Below the pieces are notes generated by a model. It saw only the letters and a list, made by a program, of their open reading frames with translations, was not told the DNA's origin and made no database searches. From positions 236,600 to 300,599 of the forward strand of contig NZ_NJGU01000008.1 in assembly GCF_002213415.1 (NCBI RefSeq): 64,000 nucleotides of DNA. The letters are read 5' to 3'. Positions 40,961 to 49,775 of the stretch are shown here, piece by piece; position 1 is the stretch's first letter, and each line of letters starts with the position of its first letter. The stretch is from Herbaspirillum robiniae (GTDB taxonomy: Bacteria; Pseudomonadota; Gammaproteobacteria; Burkholderiales; Burkholderiaceae_D). A program made the translations under genes and the position numbers.

Positions 40961-43171
40961 TCAGATCATGTCCGGCATGCGCGGCAGCAGCTTGTCCAGC
41001 GTCACCGGATAGTCGCGCACGCGCACGCCGGTGGCGTTGTAGACCGCGTTGGAAATCGCCGCGGCGACGCCGCAGATGCCCAGCTCGCCCACGCCCTTGG
41101 CCTTCATCGGCGAGGACACCGGATCGGTTTCCTCGAGAAAGATCACCTCCTGGTGCGGGATGTCGGCATGCACCGGCACCTCATAACCGGCCAGGTCGTG
41201 GTTGACGAAGAAGCCGCGCCGCTTGTCCACCACCAGCTCCTCCATCAACGCCGCGCCCGCGCCCATGGTCATGGCGCCGATCACCTGGCTGCGCGCCGAC
41301 TTGGGATTGAGGATGCGGCCCGCCGCGCATACCGCCAGCATGCGGCGGATGCGGATCTCGGCCGTGGCGGCGTCCACCGCCACCTCGACGAAGTGGGCGC
41401 CGAAGGTCGACTGCTGATAGCGCTTGGCGAGGTCGCCGTATTCCATCGTGTCCTCGGCCACCAGCTCGCCCTGCATCGCGGCCTGCCCCAGCGGCGCCGA
41501 CTTGCCGCCGGCGCGCACCATGCCGTCGGCGAACTCCGCGACGCCGGCATCCATGCCCAGGCGCTGCGCCACCGCCTCGCGCAGCTTGACCGCCGCCGCG
41601 TACACGCCGGCGGTGGAGCTGTTGGCGCCGAACTGGCCGCCCGAGCCGGAAGACACCGGGAAGTTGGAGTCGCCCAGCTTCACCACGACCCGATCCAGCG
41701 GCAGCCCCATCATCTCGGCCGCGGTCTGGGCGATGATGGTGTAGCTGCCGGTACCGATGTCGGTCATGTCGGTCTCCACCGTCACCACGCCGGCCGGCGA
41801 CAGGCGCAGCCGCGCGCCGGAGCGGATCACCAGGTTGTTGCGGAAGGCCGCCGCCATGCCCAGCCCGACCAGCCAGCGGCCGTCGCGCACCGACGCCGGC
41901 TGCGCGTTGCGCCGGCTCCAGCCGAAGCGCTCGGCGCCGGTGCGCATGCATTCGATCAGGCGGCGCTGCGAGAACGGCCGGTCCGGGTTCTCGGGATCGA
42001 CCCTGGTGTCGTTCGTGATGCGGAACATGACGGGATCGATCTTCAGCTTCTCGGCCATCTCGTCCATCGCCATCTCCAGCGCCATCAGTCCCGACGCCTC
42101 GCCGGGCGCGCGCATGGCGTTGCCCTCGGGCAGGTCGAGCACGGCCAGCCGGGTGCCGGTCAGGCGGTTGGCGCCGGCGTACAGCAGGCGGCTTTGCTGG
42201 ATCGCGTTCTCCGGCTTGCCGCCGGCCATGTCGCCCGACCAGCTCTCATGCGCCATCGCGGTGATCTTGCCGTCGCGCGTGGCGCCGATGCGGATGCGCT
42301 GGATGGTGGCCGGCCGGTGGGTGGTGTTGTTGAAGATCATCGGCCGCGCCAGCGCCACCTTCACCGGCCGCTGCACCGCGCGCGCGGCCAGCGCGGCCAG
42401 CACCGCCTCCGAGCGCAGGAACAGCTTGCCGCCGAAGCCGCCGCCGATGTAGGGCGAGACCAGCCTGACGTTTTCCTTGGGCAGGCCCAGGGTCTTGGCC
42501 AGGTCGCCGCGGCCCCAGTCGATCATCTGGTTGGAGGTCCACACGGTCAGCCGGTCGCCGTCCCAGGAGGCGATGGAGGCATGCGGCTCCATCATCGCGT
42601 GGGCCTGGTCGGGCGTGCTGTAGGTGGCGTCCAGCCTGACCGGCGCGGCCTCGAAGGCGCCCTCGAAATCGCCCACGCGCTTGTCGTTCTGCACGCCGCC
42701 CATGCCGCCGCCCTTGACCTTGCCTTCGTCTTTCGCCTGCTTCAGGTCGAACGCGCCGGCGCCGGCCTCGTACTTCACCTGCACCAGCGCGGCGGCGGCG
42801 CGCGCCTGCTCAAAGCTCTCGGCCACCACCACCGCGATGGCCTGGTGATAGTGCTCGACCTCGGGGCCGCCCAGCAGCATGGCGACGTTGCGGTTGCCTT
42901 TGCCCAGCTTGCCGGCGTCGGCGGCGGTGACTACCGCCAGCACGCCGGGCGCGCGCCTGGCCGGCGCCGTATCCATGGCGGCGATGCGCCCCTTGGCGAT
43001 GGCCGACATCACCGGGTAGCCGTAGACGGCGTTGGGTGCGGCCTCGTTCTGCTCGTAGGCATAGGGCGCGGAACCGGTGGTCTTCAGGTGGCCCTCGACG
43101 CGGTCGACCGCGCGGCCGACGATCTTCATCTGGTCGATCGGGTTGTTGCCGGCAGGAGTATCGAATCGCAT
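40961..43171 (-). CDS. paoC: Aldehyde dehydrogenase molybdenum-binding subunit (PaoC/YagR type)
   Basis: A 736-residue large subunit, the same size class as E. coli PaoC. Conserved Moco-family segments include YIGGGFGGKLFLRSEAVLAA, RAPGEASGLMALE, SSGSGGQFGANSSTAG and the catalytic-glutamate loop KAKGVGELGICGVAAA near the C-terminus. The ATG at 43171 is chosen because the upstream frame overlaps the FAD subunit. It oxidises aldehydes (probably aromatic) to acids in the periplasm as part of a PaoABC heterotrimer matured by PaoD. Confidence 0.9.
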   Translation of the reverse strand: MRFDTPAGNNPIDQMKIVGRAVDRVEGHLKTTGSAPYAYEQNEAAPNAVYGYPVMSAIAKGRIAAMDTAPARRAPGVLAVVTAADAGKLGKGNRNVAMLLGGPEVEHYHQAIAVVVAESFEQARAAAALVQVKYEAGAGAFDLKQAKDEGKVKGGGMGGVQNDKRVGDFEGAFEAAPVRLDATYSTPDQAHAMMEPHASIASWDGDRLTVWTSNQMIDWGRGDLAKTLGLPKENVRLVSPYIGGGFGGKLFLRSEAVLAALAARAVQRPVKVALARPMIFNNTTHRPATIQRIRIGATRDGKITAMAHESWSGDMAGGKPENAIQQSRLLYAGANRLTGTRLAVLDLPEGNAMRAPGEASGLMALEMAMDEMAEKLKIDPVMFRITNDTRVDPENPDRPFSQRRLIECMRTGAERFGWSRRNAQPASVRDGRWLVGLGMAAAFRNNLVIRSGARLRLSPAGVVTVETDMTDIGTGSYTIIAQTAAEMMGLPLDRVVVKLGDSNFPVSSGSGGQFGANSSTAGVYAAAVKLREAVAQRLGMDAGVAEFADGMVRAGGKSAPLGQAAMQGELVAEDTMEYGDLAKRYQQSTFGAHFVEVAVDAATAEIRIRRMLAVCAAGRILNPKSARSQVIGAMTMGAGAALMEELVVDKRRGFFVNHDLAGYEVPVHADIPHQEVIFLEETDPVSSPMKAKGVGELGICGVAAAISNAVYNATGVRVRDYPVTLDKLLPRMPDMI

Positions 43172-43175
43172 GGCA

Positions 43176-44129
43176 TCAGCCTTTCTTCGCTTCGGCCAGC
43201 ACCGCGGCGAGCGTGCGCTTGGCGAGGGTGATCTTGAACGCGTTCTCGTCGGTCGGCGCGGCGCCGGCCAGCAGGCGCTCGGCCACGGCGGCGGCGCCCT
43301 GCGGCATCGCCGCCTCGGCCGCCTCCACCCGCCAGGGCTTGTGCGCCACGCCGCCCAGGGCGACGCGCCCGCGGCCGTCCGGCTGCACCACCGCCGCCAC
43401 CGACACCAGCGCGAACGCATAGGAAGACCGGTCGCGCACCTTGCGATAGATGTGAACGCCGCCCAGCGGCCTGGGCAGCGTCACCGCCGTGATCAGCTCG
43501 CCCGGCGCCAGCGCGTTCTCGATGTGGGGCGTGTTGCCCGGCAGGTGATGGAAGTCCGCGATGGGAATGACGCGCGTCGCGCCGTCCGGGCGCACCGTCT
43601 CCACGCTGGCGTCGAGCAGGCGCATGGCCACGGCCATGTCGCTCGGATGGGTGGCGATGCAGGACTTGCTGGTCCCGATCACCGCATGCTGACGCGAGAA
43701 GCCGCCGGCGGCCGCGCAGCCGCTGCCGGGCTTGCGCTTGTTGCAGGGCTGGTTGGTGTCGTAGAAGTAGGGACAGCGGGTGCGCTGCAGGAGATTGCCG
43801 GCGGTGGTGGCCCGGTTGCGCAGCTGCGTCGAGGCGCCGGCCAGCAGCGCGCGCGAGAGCACGCCATAGCCGCGCCGCACGCGCATATCGGCCGCCAGGT
43901 CGGTGTTGCGCACTAAGGCGCCGATGCGCAGGCCGCCGTCGGCGGTGTCTTCCACCTTGTCCAGCGCCAGGCCGTTGACGTCGATCAGGTGCGCCGGGGT
44001 CTCGATCTCCAGCTTCATCAGGTCCAGCAGGTTGGTGCCGCCGGCGATGAACTTGGCGCCGGGCGTGCGCGCCGCCACGGCCGCAGCTTCAGCGGGAGAG
44101 GCGGCTTTCTGGTAGCTGAAGGCCCTCAT
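43176..44129 (-). CDS. paoB: Aldehyde dehydrogenase FAD/4Fe-4S subunit (PaoB/YagS type)
   Basis: A 317-residue FAD-binding subunit ([39 protein letters not shown]). The insert [20 protein letters not shown] plus a following Cys gives the extra [4Fe-4S] cluster typical of the YagS branch. The start overlaps the PaoA stop as ATGA, and four bases separate it from paoC. It passes electrons from the molybdenum site towards the 2Fe-2S subunit or an acceptor. Confidence 0.9.
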   Translation of the reverse strand: MRAFSYQKAASPAEAAAVAARTPGAKFIAGGTNLLDLMKLEIETPAHLIDVNGLALDKVEDTADGGLRIGALVRNTDLAADMRVRRGYGVLSRALLAGASTQLRNRATTAGNLLQRTRCPYFYDTNQPCNKRKPGSGCAAAGGFSRQHAVIGTSKSCIATHPSDMAVAMRLLDASVETVRPDGATRVIPIADFHHLPGNTPHIENALAPGELITAVTLPRPLGGVHIYRKVRDRSSYAFALVSVAAVVQPDGRGRVALGGVAHKPWRVEAAEAAMPQGAAAVAERLLAGAAPTDENAFKITLAKRTLAAVLAEAKKG

Positions 44130-44791
44130 GCCGGCCTCCCCGCGACGTCGTTGATCGCATCGAGAATGTTGGAGTAGGCGCCGCAGCGGCAGATGTTGCC
44201 GCTCATGCGTTCGCGGATCTCGGCGTCGCTCAGTTGCGGCGCGGCGGCGAGATCGGGGCTGACCAGGCTGGGAATGCCGTCCCGGATCTCCTTGAGCACC
44301 GACACCGCCGAGCAGATCTGGCCCGGCGTGCAATAGCCGCACTGGTAACCGTCATGCCTGATGAAGGCGGCCTGCATCGGATGCAACCGGTCCTTGTTGC
44401 CCAGGCCTTCGATGGTGGTGATCTCGCTGCCTTCCTGCATCACCGCCAGCGTCAGGCAGGAATTGATGCGCCGGCCGTCGGCGATCACCGTACAGGCGCC
44501 GCACTGGCCGTGGTCGCAGCCCTTCTTGGTGCCGGTCAGGTGCAGGTGTTCGCGCAGCGCGTCGAGCAGGGTGGTGCGGGTGTCGAGGTCCAGCCGGTGC
44601 CGGCTGCCGTTGATGTGCAAGGTCACCGGGACGGTGATCGGCGCCGGCGTCTGCGGCGTGGGCGACGGCGCGTTGCCGTCGGCTGCCTGCTGCGCGCCGG
44701 CCACGGCGGGCACCGCTGCCGCGGTGGCGGACCAGGCGCCGGCGATGAGCAGGTCGCGCCGGGTGATCCTCACTTCATTGAGCTCTTCCAT
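44126..44791 (-). CDS. paoA: Aldehyde dehydrogenase 2Fe-2S subunit with Tat signal (PaoA/YagT type)
   Basis: A 221-residue iron-sulfur subunit. The twin-arginine leader is [11 protein letters not shown] at about residues 10-20, so the folded heterotrimer is exported. Cysteine motifs [12 protein letters not shown], then later CGYCTPGQ and NICRCGAY ligate two [2Fe-2S] clusters. It is the first gene of the paoABCD operon, divergent from an AraC regulator at 45097. Length matches E. coli PaoA (about 229). Confidence 0.92.
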   Translation of the reverse strand: MEELNEVRITRRDLLIAGAWSATAAAVPAVAGAQQAADGNAPSPTPQTPAPITVPVTLHINGSRHRLDLDTRTTLLDALREHLHLTGTKKGCDHGQCGACTVIADGRRINSCLTLAVMQEGSEITTIEGLGNKDRLHPMQAAFIRHDGYQCGYCTPGQICSAVSVLKEIRDGIPSLVSPDLAAAPQLSDAEIRERMSGNICRCGAYSNILDAINDVAGRPA

Positions 44792-45096
44792 GTGTTCGCA
44801 TCCTCTGGCTGGTGATTGACTGGCTGAGCGGCTGCTGATGTCATGCGATGCTGCTGGAACGGGGTGATGCCGGATGGCCGCCTGCTGCGCAGGAGGCCTT
44901 GCTGCCGCCACGGGTGCTGCCGGAGCTTCTGGGACATGCGCGCCGGGCTCTGCGTTCCCGCCATCAAGGCAGGCTATGGGGACGGGGCCGCCGATTGTTT
45001 GCAATCAGCCAACTGCCGGCCCGCGGCCACGGCGCTGTCCAATCATAGTTAAAATGTGCGGCCCGCGCTTGCAGGCATCAAAACCCGCGACAGCCC
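44792..45096. other. Divergent regulatory region between paoA and araC
   Basis: About 305 bases separate the divergent paoA and AraC genes. No coding frame is supported. Both promoters should lie here, but I see no convincing direct or inverted repeat that marks the regulator's binding site. Confidence 0.4.
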
Positions 45097-45927
45097 ATGG
45101 ATCCCCTCTCGGCCTTCTTCGAACGCATACAGCTCAAGGGCAGCCTGTTCTACGCCGGCCGCGTCGACGGCGTGCTGGACATCGACAAGCCCGAAGGCAC
45201 CGCCTTCCTGCACATCCTGGAACAGGGCGGCATCGACCTGGTGCGCGCCGGCCATCCGTCCATTCCGGTGGATCGGCCCGCCCTGCTGCTGTGCCCGGGC
45301 AGCTGCCGCTACCGCCTGCGCAACAGCGCCGCCGGCGGCGCGCCCATCATCTGCGCCACCTACCAGCTGGGTCCGGCGATCGGCCGCACGCTGCCCTTCG
45401 GCGTGACCGACACCATCGTGTTCCCGTTCGAGGAGGTGGCCGAGGTGCTGCCGGTGATCCGCCTGCTGCTGGAGGAGTTCCGCGGCGACGCCGCCGGGCG
45501 CAGCAAGGGCATCAACGCGCTGTTCGAATACATCCTGATCCTGCTGGTGCGGCAGGCCATCGCGCGCCAGGCGATCTCGGCCGGCGTGCTGTGCGCCATC
45601 GCCGACGCCCACATCGGCCGCGCGCTCAAGGCCATCCACGAGCGCCCTGAAGAACCCTGGAGCGTGGAGCAGCTGGCGGCGCTGGCCGGCATGTCGCGTT
45701 CACGTTTCGCGGCGCGCTTCTCCGCGCTGCTGGGCGTGGCGCCGATCGCCTACCTCGCCTCCTGGCGGCTGCGGCGCGCGCAGGAGTTGATGCGCGACGG
45801 CGTGGCGCTGAAGGTGGTCGCCTCCAGCGCCGGCTTCAGCTCGCAGCCCACCTTCACGCGCGCCTTCAGCAACGAGATGGGCGTTTCCCCCGGGGAATGG
45901 CTGCGCCTGCAGCGTCCCGGACGATAA
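45097..45927 (+). CDS. AraC-family transcriptional regulator
   Basis: A 276-residue protein with a cupin_6-type sensor (LKGSLFYAGRVDGVLDI, RPALLLCPGSCRYRL) and a C-terminal AraC domain (EQLAALAGMSRSRFAARFSA, VVASSAGFSSQPTFTRAFSN). It is divergent from paoABCD, which it may activate in response to an aldehyde, and is followed by a cysteine hydrolase gene 117 bases downstream. Which operon it controls is not shown by the sequence. Confidence 0.88.
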   Translation: MDPLSAFFERIQLKGSLFYAGRVDGVLDIDKPEGTAFLHILEQGGIDLVRAGHPSIPVDRPALLLCPGSCRYRLRNSAAGGAPIICATYQLGPAIGRTLPFGVTDTIVFPFEEVAEVLPVIRLLLEEFRGDAAGRSKGINALFEYILILLVRQAIARQAISAGVLCAIADAHIGRALKAIHERPEEPWSVEQLAALAGMSRSRFAARFSALLGVAPIAYLASWRLRRAQELMRDGVALKVVASSAGFSSQPTFTRAFSNEMGVSPGEWLRLQRPGR

Positions 45928-46044
45928 GGAGCGCAGGCAAACAAAACGGGACGCCGGGCCAAAAGCGACCGGCGCTTTCTCCCTAGGATGTGCAGCGCTG
46001 GCCCGCCGATCCCCGGCGGGCGGCCGCCAACCCAGGAGCCTGCC

Positions 46045-46761
46045 ATGAGCGCACACAAGCACGACCATCCCCACTATCACGAACCCACCCAGCCGGCCAT
46101 GCCCAGGACCGGCATGGTGCTCGATTTGTCGCGCGCGGCGCTGGTGGTGATCGACCCGCAGATCGATTTCCTCACGCCGCAGGGCGTGGCCTGGCCGCTG
46201 GTGGGCGAATGCGTCACCGAGAACGGCGTGGTCGGCAAGCTGGAGCTGCTGTTCAAGGCGGCCAAAGACGCCGGCATCGTGGTGGCGATCTCGCCGCACT
46301 ACTACTATCCCTGCGACCACGAGTGGGAGTTCGGCGGCGGCCTGGAAAAACTGATGCACCAGATCGGCATGTTCGACCGCGCCAGCCCCTTGTCGCTGGA
46401 AGACTTCGAGCACTCCGGCGCCGACTTCCTGCCGCAATACAAACCCTACATCCTGGACGGCAAGACCATCATCGCCTCGCCGCACAAGGTATACGGCCCC
46501 GAGACCAACGACCTGGCGCTGCAGCTGCGCAAGCGCGGCGTCTCGCAGGTGATCCTGGCCGGCATGGCGGCCAACCTGTGCGTGGAGTCGCACCTGCGCG
46601 AGCTGGTGGAGCAGGGTTTTGAAGTGGCGGTGGTGCGCGACGCCACGGCCGCGCCGCGCGCGCCGGAAGGCGACGGCTACCTGGCGGCGCTGATCAACTT
46701 CCGCTTCATCGCCGGCGGCGTGTGGACCGCCTCCGAGGTGATCGGCATGCTGAAGAAGTAA
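46045..46761 (+). CDS. Isochorismatase-family cysteine hydrolase with His-rich N-terminus
   Basis: A 238-residue hydrolase. The catalytic triad is visible: D37 in VVIDPQIDF, Lys in ASPHKVYGPETNDLALQL and Cys in MAANLCVESHLREL. The first twelve residues are His-rich (HKHDHPHYHE), which might bind metal. Such enzymes hydrolyse amides such as nicotinamide or carbamates. RBS and start near the AraC gene suggest co-regulation. Substrate unknown. Confidence 0.88.
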   Translation: MSAHKHDHPHYHEPTQPAMPRTGMVLDLSRAALVVIDPQIDFLTPQGVAWPLVGECVTENGVVGKLELLFKAAKDAGIVVAISPHYYYPCDHEWEFGGGLEKLMHQIGMFDRASPLSLEDFEHSGADFLPQYKPYILDGKTIIASPHKVYGPETNDLALQLRKRGVSQVILAGMAANLCVESHLRELVEQGFEVAVVRDATAAPRAPEGDGYLAALINFRFIAGGVWTASEVIGMLKK

Positions 46762-46767
46762 GCCGCA

Positions 46768-47202
46768 TCAGGCCTGCGGCGCCATTGCGTCAGGGGCGCC
46801 ACGCTGCGGCGCTGCAGCCTGCAACGCCGCCAGCAGGAAGCCGCCGGCGATGGCGATGTTCTTGAAGAAGTGGTTGAACTGGTTGCCGAACTGGGCGTCC
46901 GGCGCGACCCAGAACTGGTGAGCGATGAGGCCGGTGGCGACCGTGTAGAGCGCCAGCGCGACGCCGACCTCGCGCAGGCGCCAGCCGGCGATGAACAGCA
47001 GCGGCAGCACGATCTCGATGGCGATCACCAGCGGCGCCACCAGTCCCGGCAGCGGCAGGCCCAGCCCGCCGAAGTAGCCCACCGTGCCGCCGTAGGCGAG
47101 GATCTTGCGGATGCCGGCGAGGATGAACAGCGCCGCCGGCAGCGCGCGGACCAGCATGCCGAGCGCGTCGTTGTGGTTGCCTGTATTGTTCGTCAATTGC
47201 AT
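46768..47202 (-). CDS. DoxX-family membrane protein
   Basis: A 144-residue protein with four hydrophobic helices and the DoxX start LVRALPAALFILAGIRKILA, then LVIAIEIVLPLLFIAGW. DoxX proteins take part in redox or thiol homeostasis at the membrane. It is convergent with the cysteine hydrolase gene and divergent from the LysR gene at 47381, which likely regulates it. Confidence 0.87.
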   Translation of the reverse strand: MQLTNNTGNHNDALGMLVRALPAALFILAGIRKILAYGGTVGYFGGLGLPLPGLVAPLVIAIEIVLPLLFIAGWRLREVGVALALYTVATGLIAHQFWVAPDAQFGNQFNHFFKNIAIAGGFLLAALQAAAPQRGAPDAMAPQA

Positions 47203-47380
47203 GTCCAACTCCTGTCTGAAGATAATGGGAACCCGATGCGGCGCAATATTAGTGGCCGCGACGGGCGCCCTCCAAGCATGGATTGGAAATTGAAAATTTC
47301 CGCCCGCGAAACAATGCGGCGGCCGCGGCACGGTCCAAGCCGGCGCCCGCAACCCTCATTCATTTGCATCGAAAGCCGAT

Positions 47381-48289
47381 ATGGATCGTCTCAACGCCAT
47401 GGAAATCTTCGTCTGCGTGGCCGACGCGAAAAGCTTCGCCAAGGCCGCCGCGATCCTGGACATCTCGCCCGCCTCGGTGACCAAGGCGGTGCAGTCGCTG
47501 GAAGACCATCTCGGCCTGCGCCTGCTGCAGCGGACCACGCGCCGGCTTAGCCTCACGCCCGAAGGCGAGGCGATCTGCGAAGACTGCCGGCGCATCATCA
47601 GCGACGTCGCCGATCTCGCCGCCGGCGACGGCAGCCGCGTGCTGCGCGGCCGCCTGCGGGTGGACATGCCGGCCTCGCTGGCCAAGACCGTGATCATCCC
47701 GGTGGTGAGCGGCTTCATCGCCAGCCACCCCGACATGGAGCTGGTGCTGGGCGTGGGCGACAAGTCGGTGGACCTGGTCGAGGACGGCGTGGACTGCGCG
47801 ATCCGGGTCGGCCTCAACTCGGACTCCAGCCTGGTGGCCCAGACCATCGGCGCGATGCAGCGCGTGTCCTGCGCGGCGCCCACCTACATCGCGCGTCGCG
47901 GCAAGCCGGAGTCGGTCGAAGACCTGGCCGGGCATAGCGTGATCCGTTACTTCCCCAAGGGCGGCTGGCGCGACGTCAGCGAGGAGTTCATCATCGAAGG
48001 CAAGTCCATCGAGGTGAAGATGCGCAGCGCCATCGCCGTCAACGACGTCGACACCTACCTCGCCTGCGGCCTGCAGGGCCTGGGCATCATCCGCATCGGC
48101 CGCTACCTCGCGCAGGAGCACCTGGACAGCGGCGCGCTGGTGGAGATCGTGCCGCAATGGACCACGCCGCCCACGCCGATCTCGGCCATCTACCCGGCGC
48201 GCCGCCACCTCTCGCCCAAGGTGCGGGCCTTCATCTCCTGGGCCGGCGAAGTGTTCGCAGCGCACCCCTCGCTGCATCCCGTGCGCTGA
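47381..48289 (+). CDS. LysR-family transcriptional regulator (CrgA-like)
   Basis: A 302-residue LysR with HTH (EIFVCVADAKSFAKAAAILD, SPASVTKAVQSLEDHLG) and RTTRRLSLTPEGE typical of the CrgA/PA2877-type group. It is divergent from doxX across about 180 bases, the usual regulator-target arrangement, and ends at a strong terminator. Effector unknown. Confidence 0.9.
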   Translation: MDRLNAMEIFVCVADAKSFAKAAAILDISPASVTKAVQSLEDHLGLRLLQRTTRRLSLTPEGEAICEDCRRIISDVADLAAGDGSRVLRGRLRVDMPASLAKTVIIPVVSGFIASHPDMELVLGVGDKSVDLVEDGVDCAIRVGLNSDSSLVAQTIGAMQRVSCAAPTYIARRGKPESVEDLAGHSVIRYFPKGGWRDVSEEFIIEGKSIEVKMRSAIAVNDVDTYLACGLQGLGIIRIGRYLAQEHLDSGALVEIVPQWTTPPTPISAIYPARRHLSPKVRAFISWAGEVFAAHPSLHPVR

Positions 48290-48299
48290 CCGCGAGCGC

Positions 48300-48332
48300 A
48301 AAAAAAGGGCCGCATCGCGCGGCCCTTTTTTT
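48300..48332. terminator. Bidirectional intrinsic terminator
   Basis: GGGCCG and CGGCCC arms around CATCGCG, with A7 on one side and T7 on the other. It separates the LysR gene from the convergent 23-residue peptide gene. Confidence 0.85.
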
Positions 48333-48347
48333 GATCTGCGCCTGCCC

Positions 48348-48419
48348 TCAGGTCAGCAGGATCAGCAGGAGGATGATGGGAATCGGCACTCCCAGCAGCC
48401 AGAGCAGTATTGCACCCAT
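48348..48419 (-). CDS. 23-residue hydrophobic membrane peptide
   Basis: A 24-codon gene with GGAAGGAG eight bases before its ATG. The product begins MGAILLWLLGVPIPII and is almost entirely hydrophobic, a single membrane helix with a Pro-containing kink. It follows the 355-residue membrane protein gene by 13 bases and ends next to the terminator, so both are probably one transcript. Similar tiny hydrophobic proteins with GVPIPII are, from memory, found in other proteobacteria; their role is unknown to me. Confidence 0.7.
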   Translation of the reverse strand: MGAILLWLLGVPIPIILLLILLT

Positions 48420-48432
48420 GATGGTCTCCTTC

Positions 48433-49500
48433 CTATGCGTTGAGGTTGGGTTCGGCGATGTTCTCGCGGCGACGCAGCGGGCCGTCGCCGAACAGTTCGA
48501 CGCGGTCGCGCATGCGCCCGCCGAAGGTGGCGAACAGGCTGGCCACGAAGGCGCCGCACAGCAGCGCCAGGAACATCCACATCGAACCGTAGGCGGCCGC
48601 CTTGCGGGTGGCGTCGGCAGCTTGCTTGGCCTTGGCGCCGGCGTCGTCCAGCGCGCGCTGGTAGGAGGCGAAGACATCGGCCACGCGCTTCTCGGCGTCG
48701 GCCTGGCTCATGCCGGTACGACGCGCCACCACCTGGCCGACATAGCTCTTGTCGGCGGCCGACAGGCTGCCGTTACGCAGCGAGTATGCGAAGACACGGG
48801 TGACTTCCATGCGTTGCGCCGGCGCTATCTCGGCCTCCGGCGGCGCCGCGTTGGCCGGTCCCGGCACTGCCGCCGGAGCGGCCAGCGGCGCGACTTCGGC
48901 GCCCGGCGCTGCCGGCGGGGCGGGCGGCGTCGCCGGCGCTCCCGCATTGGTACGGAACAGGGTATCGATGAAATAGCCCGACAGGCGGTCGGCCAGGTTG
49001 GCCGCTTCGCCCGGGTTCTGCGCCGCGCCCGCGCCGGCTGCGGCGGCGGTCATGCCCAGCGCCGAACCGGCCGCGCCCAGGGTGCGCGCGCCGCCGGTGA
49101 TGACGGTGCCGACCGCCGTGCCCAGCAGCGCGGCGGTGGCCAGCGAAGCCACCGACCATGCCAGGAAACCGTGCGCGGTATCGCGGAAATACACTTCGCG
49201 GGTATGCACCCCGGCCCACTTCACGCGCAGCCGTCCGGCCAAAAAGCCGCCGATGGCGGCCGCCGCGATCTGGGTAAACACCAGCCAGCCGGCGGTGGCG
49301 AAGCCGATGGTCTTGGCCGACAAGCCTTCGCCCGACCACGGCGAGATGGAGGAGAAGCCCAGGCCGAAGCCCAGCATGACCAGGATGAAGGAGAGCGCCG
49401 CGGCGGCAAATGCGCCCGCCAGGATCGCTCCCCATGAAACGCCGGAGGCGGCGGAGGCTTCCGCCGCCGCGTCGCCGGCATGGAGTGGATGAGTTGCCAT
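48433..49500 (-). CDS. Membrane protein with Ala/Pro-rich linker, unknown function
   Basis: A 355-residue protein with about four to five hydrophobic segments: two near residues 23-48 and 66-88, one near 110-130, and one near the C-terminus (MWMFLALLCGAFVASLFATF). A low-complexity Ala/Pro linker at about residues 185-230 is followed by a helical soluble region (SYVGQVVARRTGMSQADAEK). Such proteins are seen in betaproteobacteria as stress-related membrane proteins, but I cannot name a function. It precedes the 23-residue peptide gene. Confidence 0.7.
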   Translation of the reverse strand: MATHPLHAGDAAAEASAASGVSWGAILAGAFAAAALSFILVMLGFGLGFSSISPWSGEGLSAKTIGFATAGWLVFTQIAAAAIGGFLAGRLRVKWAGVHTREVYFRDTAHGFLAWSVASLATAALLGTAVGTVITGGARTLGAAGSALGMTAAAAGAGAAQNPGEAANLADRLSGYFIDTLFRTNAGAPATPPAPPAAPGAEVAPLAAPAAVPGPANAAPPEAEIAPAQRMEVTRVFAYSLRNGSLSAADKSYVGQVVARRTGMSQADAEKRVADVFASYQRALDDAGAKAKQAADATRKAAAYGSMWMFLALLCGAFVASLFATFGGRMRDRVELFGDGPLRRRENIAEPNLNA

Positions 49501-49775
49501 TGTGTCCTCGCTTTCTTGATGAGCTGGTCTTTGTGCCGCGATGTCACGACAAGGCGGCGGCGTGCATTGAGACAGCCTGACTTTAGCGAGGAGGGCACGG
49601 CGGGGGCATAGGACGACAACGCGAGATGCCGTAGGAGAGATGGAATACGGCGGTGCAGCGAGAAGCCGTGCTGTCTCGCCGGATTTTGCTTCACCGCGCC
49701 TGAAGCGCCGGCGAGCACGGACCGGCAGCCCGCTGCGGAAATCCCGCGCGGGCTGCCCTGGCGGCGCAGCCGGCT

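Noticed and set aside
40772..43231. An 819-codon open frame on the plus strand
   Set aside because: It is antisense to the molybdenum subunit gene, which has clear family motifs.
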